DNA from: an uncultured Odoribacter sp.
GTDB lineage: Bacteria > Bacteroidota > Bacteroidia > Bacteroidales > Marinifilaceae
Length of the DNA stretch: 64,000 nt
NCBI GenBank assembly: GCA_900541415.1
Contig: UQJP01000006.1
Coordinates: 73,678 to 137,677 of the forward strand
Direction of reading: 5' to 3'
In this document: positions 41,439-50,691 of the stretch, one piece after another
Numbering within the stretch: position 1 is the first letter of the stretch
How the letters are laid out: every line of letters starts with the position of its first letter
The notes under the pieces: generated by a model
The model's input: only the letters and a program-made list of their open reading frames with translations
What the model was told of the DNA's origin: nothing
The model's database searches: none
Translations under genes and position numbers: made by a program

Positions 41439-41951
41439 TTACTTCCCATCCTTATGATACTCATGCAAAATAATATCCTTCACGACATATTCTTTAAAAA
41501 GATCATAAAAATCCGGTCGCCAAGAAAAATCATCTTCATCATATTTATTCGTCAATGCCCAAAATTCCTCATCATCATGAGTGTAAGGAGGAACCTGAAA
41601 AGTAATTAAAACAACATAAAACAATCGCTTATCTGTTTCATAGTTCTCCCGTTCAAAATATTGCAAATAACAAAGAAACAAACCATTGATTTTACTTTGA
41701 TGATCGGCAGTCACATAAGGACCTGTGGCCGATGTGTAAAAATCATTGGTCATCATCTCCAGATCAATCTCGTCCAATAGAAATTTCATCGGTTTACCGA
41801 CATAGCGGGATTTATTTTCTTTAAAATTATATTTCACATACGTTATTGTATCGTTTTTACACTGTTCCAAGGATTTATATTCTCCATTTTGAGCAAGAAC
41901 TTGTGTTCCCATAAAAATTAAAATTATTAAAACTATTGTTTTCATCATCAT
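41439..41951 (-). CDS. Secreted small acidic protein, copy 2 (candidate immunity protein)
   Basis: The product is about 170 residues with a signal peptide (MMKTIVLIILIFMGTQVLAQ, cleavage near LAQ-N) and the same mature sequence as copy 1. Several in-frame ATGs (41957, 41951, 41948, 41945) are possible; the one at 41951 overlaps the stop of the JAMM lipoprotein as ATGA, which suggests translational coupling to it. Tight coupling to the large gene and secretion to the periplasm are what an immunity protein of a surface toxin would need. No family recognised. Confidence 0.75.
   Translation of the reverse strand: MMMKTIVLIILIFMGTQVLAQNGEYKSLEQCKNDTITYVKYNFKENKSRYVGKPMKFLLDEIDLEMMTNDFYTSATGPYVTADHQSKINGLFLCYLQYFERENYETDKRLFYVVLITFQVPPYTHDDEEFWALTNKYDEDDFSWRPDFYDLFKEYVVKDIILHEYHKDGK
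41491..41831. repeat. Direct repeat: core of immunity copy 2 (partner 40888-41228)
   Basis: Identical partner of the block at 40888-41228; see that entry. Confidence 0.85.
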
Positions 41952-43702
41952 TTGCATTGAATTGGTATATAATAATTATTCACTCTTTTAACGTCTAAAG
42001 CTTTAAAATGGGCTGCTCCTTTCTTTAGGAGAAGAATACCTGTATCGTGTTTTTGCAATATAAACGAAAGCGAGTATTCTCGTTGAACCAAATCGCCTAG
42101 TTTTTTAAATCTCCTCATTCCATATTGCCAATCTCGATTTAACTTTGTTTCAGAAATAAACATGTTTGTTTTACTATGCACCTGATTGTTATATTTTCGA
42201 TAAAACGCCCCGGCTTTGATCGGATCTGTAACCACTAAAACATAAACATTACCATTAGCAGAGTATATATAACTATAAAAACTTTTCTTAAAATCATTTG
42301 CAATCTTTGCTATTGATATAATATCTAATGCTGAAGGAGTTGCCCAGCCTGCCTCTGGATGGCTATGTATATCCGCGCGTGTATCGGGAGTAATTATTCC
42401 TCCTGAAACATTTGTTTCTGTCCCGGTCCTTATATCAGTCAACATGAATTGCTCTTCATTATTATCATTCATAAAAGTGGTCAAAGAAGTATAGTGTTCC
42501 TTTGTTGGATCTTCATACACTTTTTTTACAAAATCATCAAATGAAGGTCTTGGCTTTCCATCGTTTATACGTTCAACAGTAGAAAATATATCATAATTTA
42601 TATCTATTGATTGTTTTAGTGCTTTCACAACGTCGTTACAATCATCGTGAGGACTATGGCAGTTTAGTTTATGACAAATCGGACAACGAAATCCTTTAGG
42701 GTACTCATCTTCTTTATCGTCACCTTTATCCTCATCTTTACCGGAATCACCTCCGGTTACTCCTTCATACTGATCTTTCCATGATCCCGGACCAGGAGCA
42801 TCCCCAGTTCCCATTTGTTGGATATTTACATGATGACGTATAATGTAATCAAGTTCATAACCAACCAGTAACATGTATTGATTTGCATCAGAATACAATT
42901 CCTGCATGGATATTGGGGAAGGATTAGCAAGAGATATTTTCACCACCCCCAAAGTAATCAACGCCGGATCGCCAACGATACAACCTGAATATTTCGATCC
43001 AAAATAATGCCAGGCTGCGCTTGTAAATGCCCCCCGAAGCACTCCCGGATTTGGATATTCAACCACAACATGTTCACCTTCCACCATTCCTTTAGATAGT
43101 ACTTCATACTGAAATTCAAAATCATATCTCCAAAAACCCGAATTACCTCGGGTAACAATATTCAACTTCAACGGAGAATCGATATATTTCATTTTCTTAT
43201 CCAACATCCGGGCACATGCCGTTAATTCCGGAGCGACCTCCAAACCCATATCCTTCCAATCTATAAAACGCATGGAATATAAGAAACGTTTTGTTAGGTC
43301 GATCTTGTTATTCAATCGATCAGCATCCACCAATACCGGTTGCCCTAAAACCCCGTCATAAGTTGGCGAAATCGAATCGTTCTGTATAACCGGATAAAGA
43401 ACAGCAGCGTCAATAACCCCTGCACTGTTTTGCAAAGGAATAGCCCAATAAAGTCCCAGTTCTTCCGAACATCCTCTTAAGACATTCCCCAGTAACGCCG
43501 TTTTCCCATGAAGTAATTCGTTTAGCTCCTGGTGGCTTCCCACTCGTTCATCAAATCTTAGGAGAAATGAGGAATAAAGATTGTACGGTCTTTCATAATG
43601 GAATGCCGTTTCCCCTGTTCTCTGGCCAGGGATAGCATCTTCATTACATGCAACACACGCAAAAAGAAAAAAACAAAACAATAAATAAAATCCTTGCCTC
43701 AT
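41948..43702 (-). CDS. Putative surface lipoprotein with C-terminal JAMM/JAB-like metalloprotease domain (candidate toxin)
   Basis: The 584-residue product starts MRQGFYLLFCFFLFACVACN, a lipoprotein signal (lipid Cys at 16 or 19) followed by NED, an acidic run like Bacteroidetes surface-export signals. Residues about 25-300 are an unrecognised beta-rich domain. A Gly/Asp/Lys/Glu linker (about 300-335) leads to a zinc-knuckle-like CPIC-HKLN-CHSPHDDC (about 340-355). The C-terminal 200 residues carry HSHPEAGWATPSALD (H446, H448, S457, D460), one residue longer between HxH and SxxD than the standard JAMM core; the upstream Glu is probably in NNEEQFML. Its stop overlaps the start of a small secreted gene. 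The architecture (anchor, linker, enzymatic tip, coupled small gene) resembles polymorphic toxins. Confidence 0.7.
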   Translation of the reverse strand: MRQGFYLLFCFFLFACVACNEDAIPGQRTGETAFHYERPYNLYSSFLLRFDERVGSHQELNELLHGKTALLGNVLRGCSEELGLYWAIPLQNSAGVIDAAVLYPVIQNDSISPTYDGVLGQPVLVDADRLNNKIDLTKRFLYSMRFIDWKDMGLEVAPELTACARMLDKKMKYIDSPLKLNIVTRGNSGFWRYDFEFQYEVLSKGMVEGEHVVVEYPNPGVLRGAFTSAAWHYFGSKYSGCIVGDPALITLGVVKISLANPSPISMQELYSDANQYMLLVGYELDYIIRHHVNIQQMGTGDAPGPGSWKDQYEGVTGGDSGKDEDKGDDKEDEYPKGFRCPICHKLNCHSPHDDCNDVVKALKQSIDINYDIFSTVERINDGKPRPSFDDFVKKVYEDPTKEHYTSLTTFMNDNNEEQFMLTDIRTGTETNVSGGIITPDTRADIHSHPEAGWATPSALDIISIAKIANDFKKSFYSYIYSANGNVYVLVVTDPIKAGAFYRKYNNQVHSKTNMFISETKLNRDWQYGMRRFKKLGDLVQREYSLSFILQKHDTGILLLKKGAAHFKALDVKRVNNYYIPIQCK

Positions 43703-43990
43703 ATATAAAAACATAATTAATTTAAATACAACTATAACCAAATTAATACACAACTACAAATTTTAAATGTTAATATTACTATTTATAAATTATATTGTCA
43801 CACAATCTCGTCCGGCAAATACTCGCTTCGCCACCCAAAGAATTTTTAACATACCTTCCTCTTTAAACAAAAAATTATCTCCTCTCAGCAAACGCAAGAC
43901 ATTCAAATTTAATTTCTAATTTAGCGGCTCACTTCTGGCGGTGGCAGTATGAAAAGATGCGCCACCGAAATAAACTTTAATTTATTAGAA
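43703..43990. other. Spacer between the JAMM lipoprotein and aspartate kinase
   Basis: This AT-rich divergent region holds no clear TAnnTTTG box for either gene. A stem (cggtggc 43939-43945 / gccaccg 43961-43967, 15-base loop) lies 23 bases before the aspartate kinase ATG and may be in its leader. No lysine riboswitch core is seen. Confidence 0.45.
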
Positions 43991-45265
43991 ATGAATATAT
44001 ATAAATTCGGTGGGGCATCGGTAAAAGATGCCGAAGGGGTAAAAAATCTATTCAACATCATCAACACCCGGCGGGAAAACCTGATTATTGTGGTTTCTGC
44101 AATGGGCAAAATGACGAATGCCCTGGAAGTGTTGTGCAATAGCTATTATCACCACAACGGGGATATGGAAACCGCATTCAACCAAATCAAGGAATTCCAC
44201 CAGAATATTGTCCGGAACCTATTCGCAGAATCCGATCAGGATATAAACGATAAAATCGAAACTCTTTTCTGCGATTTACGGGAAATCATCAACGGAGAGC
44301 CTTCCTTGTCTTACGACTATGAATACGACCGTATCATCTGTTTTGGAGAACTACTGTCCACAACAATTGTCAGCGCCTATCTGGAAAAGCAGGGACGCAA
44401 AGCCAAATTCATCGACATCCGCAAATGCCTGATTACCGATCAGAACTACCGGAATGCCAACGTAAATCCGGAATTATCCGCACAACTCTGCCGGAAAACA
44501 TTCACGTTTCAGGACACCTTTATGTATATCACTCAGGGATTTATTGCCGGAACCACCACCAGCCAAACCACCACGCTGGGACGCGAGGGGTCTGACTATA
44601 CGGCGGCTCTATTGGCAAACCTTTTGGATGCAGAGGATGTCACCATCTGGAAAGATGTGCCGGGAATTATGAATGCCGACCCGAAATCTTACGAAAACAC
44701 GGAAATCATTCAAAAACTATCCTATAAAGAAGCCATCGAACTATCCAATTGCGGGGCTAAGGTGATCCACCCAAAAACAATAAAACCCTTACAAAACAAG
44801 AAAATACCGTTATTCGTACGTTCTTTCCTCACCCCGGAAAGTCATGGGTCTGTGATCCGGGTTTTTGATGAAAAATTAAAATTACCTCCTATTTTCATCG
44901 ATAAAGATCATCAGTTGCTGTTAACCCTTTCTCCGCGTGATTTTTCATTCATTGCCGAAGAAAAGTTAAGCCATATTTTCGCAGCTCTCGCAAAATACAG
45001 GCTTAAACTGAACCTGATGCAAAATTCTGCGATCAGTTTTTCATTCTGCATCGACTATAATGACAGTATTTTCGATAGTTTCATCAATGAATTAAAGGAC
45101 GAGTATGAAGTGTTGTATAATAAAGACGTTCGTTTGCTCACTATCCGCCACTATACAGAAGAAGTCATCGAACGCCTTACCGCCGACAAACCGATTTTAG
45201 TGGAACAGCGCAGTCGGCTAACAGCAAGGTTCGTAATCGATAAACGGAAAGATTCCGACGCTTAA
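43991..45265 (+). CDS. Aspartate kinase (monofunctional)
   Basis: The 424-residue enzyme phosphorylates aspartate at the head of the Lys/Thr/Met pathway. The kinase core shows KFGGAS (5-10, usual KFGGTS), TTLGREGSDYTAALLANLL, WKDVPGIMNADP and CGAKVIHPKTIKPL. Residues 320-424 correspond to the ACT regulatory part but are divergent. The chosen start MNIYKFGGASVKDAEG fits the family; a 14-codon upstream extension would run through the leader hairpin. No homoserine dehydrogenase is fused. A terminator follows. Confidence 0.93.
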   Translation: MNIYKFGGASVKDAEGVKNLFNIINTRRENLIIVVSAMGKMTNALEVLCNSYYHHNGDMETAFNQIKEFHQNIVRNLFAESDQDINDKIETLFCDLREIINGEPSLSYDYEYDRIICFGELLSTTIVSAYLEKQGRKAKFIDIRKCLITDQNYRNANVNPELSAQLCRKTFTFQDTFMYITQGFIAGTTTSQTTTLGREGSDYTAALLANLLDAEDVTIWKDVPGIMNADPKSYENTEIIQKLSYKEAIELSNCGAKVIHPKTIKPLQNKKIPLFVRSFLTPESHGSVIRVFDEKLKLPPIFIDKDHQLLLTLSPRDFSFIAEEKLSHIFAALAKYRLKLNLMQNSAISFSFCIDYNDSIFDSFINELKDEYEVLYNKDVRLLTIRHYTEEVIERLTADKPILVEQRSRLTARFVIDKRKDSDA

Positions 45266-45297
45266 AAGACGAAAATATAGGCTCCGTTCCCACAAAG

Positions 45298-45339
45298 CTG
45301 CCCTCAAAGTTTCACGACAAAGTTTTTGAGGGCAGTTTT
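45298..45339 (+). terminator. Terminator after aspartate kinase
   Basis: ctgccctcaaa and tttgagggcag pair around a 16-base loop, followed by TTTT. Confidence 0.85.
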
Positions 45340-45745
45340 GGTACAAATCGATCCTATCCACGGGGGGACGATCATTAAATTCGAATCCGGTTTTCATCCG
45401 GGAAAACGGACTTTCGATAAAAATATCAGGTCGATAGCCATAAAATCAACCCGCTTCCAAGTTCTTCGGAAGCCGCCGGACAAATCCCTGGTAATCCTTA
45501 TTCCTCCGCTTCACGGTCAATGAGCGGGAAGCCGCTTTTCACTACCCTTCCTTCTCCCCGTCACCCCTGTGAAAAATATTCTGATCATACACTCCGCAAC
45601 AGGCAAAGACATCGCCTATTTTTTTACCGCTTATTAAAATAATAGCTATAATTTCCAATCAAAAATGATATATTTGCACTTTGTTTGTAAAAAATGGCAA
45701 TTTAGCCTGACATTCGACCGGAAATAACTATAAAATCACAATATA
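45340..45745 (+). other. Spacer upstream of ileS
   Basis: About 400 bases without a credible gene (a 65-codon frame at 45326 starts in the terminator and has no features). The only recognised signal is an exact -7 box TATATTTG at 45669-45676, which leaves a leader of roughly 65 bases before the ileS ATG. No T-box antiterminator was recognised. Confidence 0.5.
45669..45676 (+). promoter_or_regulatory. Candidate -7 box of ileS
   Basis: TATATTTG matches TAnnTTTG exactly and is followed by GC. The -33 position has no TTG. It is 69 bases before the ATG. Confidence 0.5.
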
Positions 45746-48700
45746 ATGGACAAGAAATTCCCTGAATATAAAGGTTTAAATCTTTCACAGGTGAACAAAG
45801 ACGTTCTGAAAGCCTGGGAAGAAAGTAAAACTTTTGATATGAGTTTGAAGACCCGGGAGGGACATCCTTCTTTTATATTCTTTGAAGGGCCTCCTTCCGC
45901 AAACGGGATGCCCGGTATTCACCATGTTATGGCACGGACAATCAAAGATGTGATTTGCCGTTACAAAACTTTACAGGGATTCTATGTAGAACGCAAAGCG
46001 GGCTGGGATACTCATGGTTTACCCGTGGAATTGGGAGTTGAGAAAAAACTTGGCATAACCAAAGAAGCGATCGGTAAAACAATCAGTGTGGCGGACTACA
46101 ATAAAGAATGTCGGTCGGATGTCATGAAATTCACCAAAGAATGGGAAGACCTGACAGCAAAAATGGGTTATTGGGTAGATATGAAAAATCCTTATATCAC
46201 TTACGATAACCGCTATATCGAAACGCTTTGGTTTCTGCTCAAAAAATTATACGAAAAAGGATTTTTATATAAAGGTTATACCATACAGCCCTATTCCCCG
46301 GCAGCAGGTACGGGATTGAGTACCCACGAGCTGAACCAGCCGGGATGTTACCGGGATGTAAAGGATACGACCTGCGTGGCACAGTTCAAAGTGGTACGCG
46401 ATGAAAAATCGGAAAAGTTATTCGCAAACACGGATTCGGTTTATTTCCTCGCGTGGACAACAACCCCCTGGACTTTACCGTCGAACACAGCTCTGGCTGT
46501 GGGCCCCAACATCAGCTATCTGGTGGTTAAAACCTACAACCAGTATACCTACGAGCCCATCACGGTAGTGCTGGCAAAAGACCGTTTCAATGCTTATTTC
46601 AATGCGAAAGCCAAAGACATTGCCTTAGAGGATTATAAAGCCGGGGATAAATTGATTCCTTATCAGGTAGTGGCCGAATTTACAGGCCCCGAACTGGAAG
46701 GTATCCGTTATGAGCAATTACTCCCCTGGATGTTGCCGGAAGGCGATGCGTTCCGTGTTATCACGGGCGATTATGTGACGACAGAAGACGGTACGGGAAT
46801 CGTACACATCGCACCGACCTTCGGCGCAGACGACGACCGCGTTGCCAAACAATCGGGCATCGCACCGATGCTCCTGGTCGATAAAGACGGGAACAAGCAA
46901 CCCATGGTCGACAAAAGAGGCCGTTTCTTTGTTTTAGACGAAATCGACGCCGATTTTCTGGCAAACCATGTAAACACAGAGCTTTATGGCGAATATGCCG
47001 GACGTTTTGTGAAGAATGCTTACGATCCGGCCTTAACCGATGACGACACGACACTGGACATAGACATTTCGGTCAGGCTGAAAAAGGAAAACAAAGCCTT
47101 CAAGGTTGAAAAGCAAGAGCACAATTATCCGCATTGCTGGCGTACCGACAAACCGGTATTGTATTATCCTCTGGATTCGTGGTTTATCAAAACAACGGCA
47201 GTAAAAGACCGGATGTTGGAATTAAACCGCACCATCAACTGGAAACCTGCCAGCACCGGAGAAGGACGCTTCGGCAAATGGCTGGAAAACCTGGTGGATT
47301 GGAATCTATCCCGTTCACGGTACTGGGGAACTCCCCTGCCCATCTGGATCAGTGAGGACGGCACGGAAAAGAAATGTATCGGCTCTGTAGCCGAATTGAT
47401 CGAGGAAATCGAAAAATCGATCCGGGCTGGTTTTATGGCTGAAAACCCGTATAAAGGTTTTGTGCCCGGAGATAATTCACAGGAAAACTACGATAAAATC
47501 GATCTTCACCGTCCTTATGTAGACGATATTGTTTTGGTCTCTTCGAAAGGGGACAAGATGATCCGCGAAAAAGATTTGATCGACGTGTGGTTCGACTCCG
47601 GAGCAATGCCCTATGCACAGTTGCACTATCCGTTCGAACATAAAGACGACATCGATAAACATCTGCGTTTCCCTGCTGATTTCATTGCAGAGGGAGTGGA
47701 TCAGACCCGAGGATGGTTTTTCACGTTGCATGCAATCGCCACCATGGTGTTCGATTCCGTTGCATTCAAAAACATCATTTCCAACGGCTTAGTCCTCGAC
47801 GCAAAAGGTAATAAAATGTCGAAACGCCTGGGTAATGCTGTCGATCCTTTTGCGACAATCGAAGAATATGGCTCCGATCCTTTGCGCTGGTATATGATTA
47901 CTAACTCTCAACCCTGGGACAACCTGAAATTCGATGTTTCCGGAGTGGATGAAGTGAAACGTAAATTTTTCGGCACGTTATATAACACCTACGGATTTTT
48001 CGCCTTGTATGCCAATGTGGATAACTTCAGTTATTCCGAGCCGGAAATTCCGATGAGTCAACGACCGGAAATAGATCGGTGGATTCTCTCCCTGCTCAAT
48101 TCATTGATTCAGGAAGTGACCGAAGCCTACGAAAAATACGAGCCGACACGGGCAGGACGCGCCATCCAGGATTTCGTGATTGAAAACCTGTCTAACTGGT
48201 ATGTGCGTTTATCCCGAAAAAGATATTGGGGAGGAGAGCATTCGCAGGATAAAATCTCCGCTTACCAAACTTTATACAAATGTTTGGAAACGGTGGCTAT
48301 TCTGTCTGCCCCGATCGCTCCTTTCTATATGGAGCAATTGTTCGGCGACCTGAATTCTGTAACTCACCGTTTTTCCGGTAGCGTGCATTTGGCAAAATTC
48401 CCGGAAGCCGAAGAGAAGCTGATCAATAAAGAGCTGGAAGAACGTATGGAACTCGCCCAGCAGGTTTCATCCATGGTATTGGGATTGAGAAGAAAAGTAC
48501 AGCTTCGTGTGCGCCAGCCGCTTAGCAAACTAATCATCCCCATCCTGAACGAAGGCATGGCGCATCAGCTGGATGCAGTTAAAAACATCATCCTTTCGGA
48601 AGTCAATGTGAAAGAGATCGAATATATCACCGACACCACGGGTGTTTTAGTGAAAAAGATCAAACCGAACTTTAAAACTCTCGGACCGAAATACGGAAAG

Positions 48701-49177
48701 TACATGAAACAAATTTCCGCACTTGTCGGGGCGATGGAACAAAGTGACATCTTCGAGTTTGAAAAGAACGGCAAATACGACCTGAAAATCGGGGATGAAA
48801 CCCTGACCCTGGGACTGGAAGATGTGGAAATCCTATCCGAGGACATTCCCGGCTGGCTGGTTGCTAACGAAGGCAGGCTGACTGTCGCCCTCGATATTAA
48901 CCTGACCCGGGAATTGGAAGAAGAAGGAATCGCCAGAGAATTAATCAACCGGATTCAGAATCTTCGGAAAGAAAGCGATTTCGATGTAACGGACAAGATC
49001 AGACTGTTCATTGGCCGCCACAAAGAAATCAATGAAGCCGTGGAACATTTTTCCGCTTATATCGCCAGTCAGGTATTGGCAGAACATATCGAGCTGACGG
49101 ATGAAAAATCACCGGACGCGAAAGAGATCGAGATTGACGAAATTCATACGTTTCTCCGTATTGAAAAAGTAAACTAA
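45746..49177 (+). CDS. ileS: Isoleucyl-tRNA synthetase (large, eukaryote-like type)
   Basis: The 1143-residue class I enzyme charges tRNA-Ile. Visible are the PPSANGMPGIHHVMARTIKD region (HIGH equivalent, 49-68), GWDTHGLPVELGVEKKLGI, the editing domain, GNKMSKRLGNAVDP (KMSKR, about 690) and a long anticodon-binding region. It is about 200 residues longer than the E. coli type and its sequence pattern follows the eukaryote-like IleRS2 group, which is associated with natural mupirocin tolerance. The C-terminal zinc-binding Cys cluster of type 1 is missing. Confidence 0.95.
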   Translation: MDKKFPEYKGLNLSQVNKDVLKAWEESKTFDMSLKTREGHPSFIFFEGPPSANGMPGIHHVMARTIKDVICRYKTLQGFYVERKAGWDTHGLPVELGVEKKLGITKEAIGKTISVADYNKECRSDVMKFTKEWEDLTAKMGYWVDMKNPYITYDNRYIETLWFLLKKLYEKGFLYKGYTIQPYSPAAGTGLSTHELNQPGCYRDVKDTTCVAQFKVVRDEKSEKLFANTDSVYFLAWTTTPWTLPSNTALAVGPNISYLVVKTYNQYTYEPITVVLAKDRFNAYFNAKAKDIALEDYKAGDKLIPYQVVAEFTGPELEGIRYEQLLPWMLPEGDAFRVITGDYVTTEDGTGIVHIAPTFGADDDRVAKQSGIAPMLLVDKDGNKQPMVDKRGRFFVLDEIDADFLANHVNTELYGEYAGRFVKNAYDPALTDDDTTLDIDISVRLKKENKAFKVEKQEHNYPHCWRTDKPVLYYPLDSWFIKTTAVKDRMLELNRTINWKPASTGEGRFGKWLENLVDWNLSRSRYWGTPLPIWISEDGTEKKCIGSVAELIEEIEKSIRAGFMAENPYKGFVPGDNSQENYDKIDLHRPYVDDIVLVSSKGDKMIREKDLIDVWFDSGAMPYAQLHYPFEHKDDIDKHLRFPADFIAEGVDQTRGWFFTLHAIATMVFDSVAFKNIISNGLVLDAKGNKMSKRLGNAVDPFATIEEYGSDPLRWYMITNSQPWDNLKFDVSGVDEVKRKFFGTLYNTYGFFALYANVDNFSYSEPEIPMSQRPEIDRWILSLLNSLIQEVTEAYEKYEPTRAGRAIQDFVIENLSNWYVRLSRKRYWGGEHSQDKISAYQTLYKCLETVAILSAPIAPFYMEQLFGDLNSVTHRFSGSVHLAKFPEAEEKLINKELEERMELAQQVSSMVLGLRRKVQLRVRQPLSKLIIPILNEGMAHQLDAVKNIILSEVNVKEIEYITDTTGVLVKKIKPNFKTLGPKYGKYMKQISALVGAMEQSDIFEFEKNGKYDLKIGDETLTLGLEDVEILSEDIPGWLVANEGRLTVALDINLTRELEEEGIARELINRIQNLRKESDFDVTDKIRLFIGRHKEINEAVEHFSAYIASQVLAEHIELTDEKSPDAKEIEIDEIHTFLRIEKVN

Positions 49178-49322
49178 ATACGGAGAATTGTTTAAAGTAT
49201 TTACAACCTATTTTAAACAAGCTCGTACTATGGGAATCGAAGAAAAAGATAATCTTCAATTTTTCATACTGAATTTTTAAATCTTACTATTTATTATTAT
49301 CTTAGACAAAAACTTATTAGTT

Positions 49323-49703
49323 ATGGCAGAAAAAACCAGATACTCAGACGAAGAGTTACAGGAATTCAAAGAATTGATTCTTGCGAAACTCGAAAAAGCA
49401 AGAAGAGACTACGACTTGCTGAAAGGTGTGATTTCAGGTAGCGACGGTAATGATATAGCAGACACCTGCCCCACGTTTAAAGTGCTGGAAGAAGGCGCTT
49501 CGGTGCTTTCTAAAGAAGAAGCCGGACGTCTGGCGCAAAGACAGGCTAAATTTATCGCCCATCTGGAAGGAGCATTGGTAAGAATAGAGAATAAAACCTA
49601 TGGAATTTGCCGGGTAACCGGGAAATTAATCTCGAAAGAAAGATTGCGTGCCGTTCCTCACGCAACACTTAGTATTGAAGCAAAAGAAGGTCAGGAATCT
49701 TGA
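49323..49703 (+). CDS. TraR/DksA-family protein without the zinc cysteines
   Basis: The 126-residue product has a coiled-coil-like N-terminal half (ELQEFKELILAKLEKARRDYDLL, then VLEEGASVLSKEEAGRLAQRQ) and the C-terminal knuckle region YGICRVTGKLISKERLRAVPHATLSIEAK. DksA-type proteins carry CxxC...CxxC there; only the first Cys remains. It may bind RNA polymerase through the secondary channel, but not by a zinc fold. It sits between ileS and lspA and is expected to be co-read with lspA. Confidence 0.88.
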   Translation: MAEKTRYSDEELQEFKELILAKLEKARRDYDLLKGVISGSDGNDIADTCPTFKVLEEGASVLSKEEAGRLAQRQAKFIAHLEGALVRIENKTYGICRVTGKLISKERLRAVPHATLSIEAKEGQES

Positions 49704-49824
49704 TTGTAGAACAATCAGGATTTCCTGCTCCGATATTGAATAAAAAAATGCCGGCAGCAAGGCAGAAAAGTATGTGCTTCTGCCAGCCCGGCTTCGGGAA
49801 TAAAAAATCATTTCAAGAATAAAA

Positions 49825-50484
49825 ATGTCTATTCGGAACAAACTTCTGATCTTTATTATCGCCTTATTAGTTCTTGATCAGGCTGTCAAAATATGGATCA
49901 AAACCCATATGATGATCGGGGAAGAATTCAATGTCTTCGGCAATTGGTTTAAGATTCTATTTATCGAAAACAACGGAATGGCCTTTGGCATGGAGTTCGG
50001 GGAAGGGAAGATCGGTAAAACCTTTCTAAGCCTATTCCGCCTGATTGCCGTTGGAGCTATCGGCTGGTATATCTTTAAGTTGATCCGGGACAAAGCCCCC
50101 ACGGGAGTCTTAGTTTCATTCGCCCTCATATTTTGCGGTGCATTAGGCAACATTATCGACAGTATGTTCTATGGAATGATTTTTGAACACAGCCTTTATT
50201 TCAATCCGCAAAACCACGAAGTGGCTGCCCTATTCCCGGAAGGAGGCGGTTATTCCTCATTCTTGCATGGGAAAGTGGTCGACATGCTCTATTTCCCGAT
50301 TTACGAAGGCTATCTTCCCGACTGGGTTCCCATCTGGGGAGGAAAGGATTTCGTCTTTTTCCGCCCGGTATTTAACCTGGCCGATTCTTACATCACCATC
50401 GGCGTGCTGATGCTGATTTTATTTTATCGGAAATTCTTTTCAGAAAAAACACCGAAACATTATTCTACGGAAGTGACAGAATAA
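49825..50484 (+). CDS. lspA: Lipoprotein signal peptidase (signal peptidase II)
   Basis: The 219-residue membrane enzyme cleaves prolipoprotein signal peptides. It shows IENNGMAFGM, CGALGNIIDSMFYG (first catalytic Asp) and FNLADSYITIG (second catalytic Asp), plus four hydrophobic segments. An insertion of about 40 residues between the two Asp regions is typical of Bacteroidetes copies. It processes the many lipoproteins of this cell, including those in this window. A strong terminator follows. Confidence 0.95.
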   Translation: MSIRNKLLIFIIALLVLDQAVKIWIKTHMMIGEEFNVFGNWFKILFIENNGMAFGMEFGEGKIGKTFLSLFRLIAVGAIGWYIFKLIRDKAPTGVLVSFALIFCGALGNIIDSMFYGMIFEHSLYFNPQNHEVAALFPEGGGYSSFLHGKVVDMLYFPIYEGYLPDWVPIWGGKDFVFFRPVFNLADSYITIGVLMLILFYRKFFSEKTPKHYSTEVTE

Positions 50485-50512
50485 AAAAACACGGCCTAAA
50501 GCCGTGTTTTTT
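50484..50512 (+). terminator. Terminator after lspA
   Basis: aaaacacggc and gccgtgtttt pair around ctaaa, then TTTTT follows. Confidence 0.9.
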
Positions 50513-50691
50513 GTTATTGTCGATTTATCCATCCAATTTTTTCATGGGTATTTCTACGGCTGTTTTTCTTCTCCTATCTTCCGCCCGATCCCTATTATGA
50601 CAGGAAAACATCCACTTTCCCGATTCTTCCGGTTTACCCGGATGATTTCTAACTTTTTTCTTTTTACCTTTTTCTTTTTACTTTTTTTCCG

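Noticed and set aside
45326..45523. 65-codon open frame after aspartate kinase
   Set aside because: It starts inside the terminator stem and shows no domain, signal peptide or promoter.
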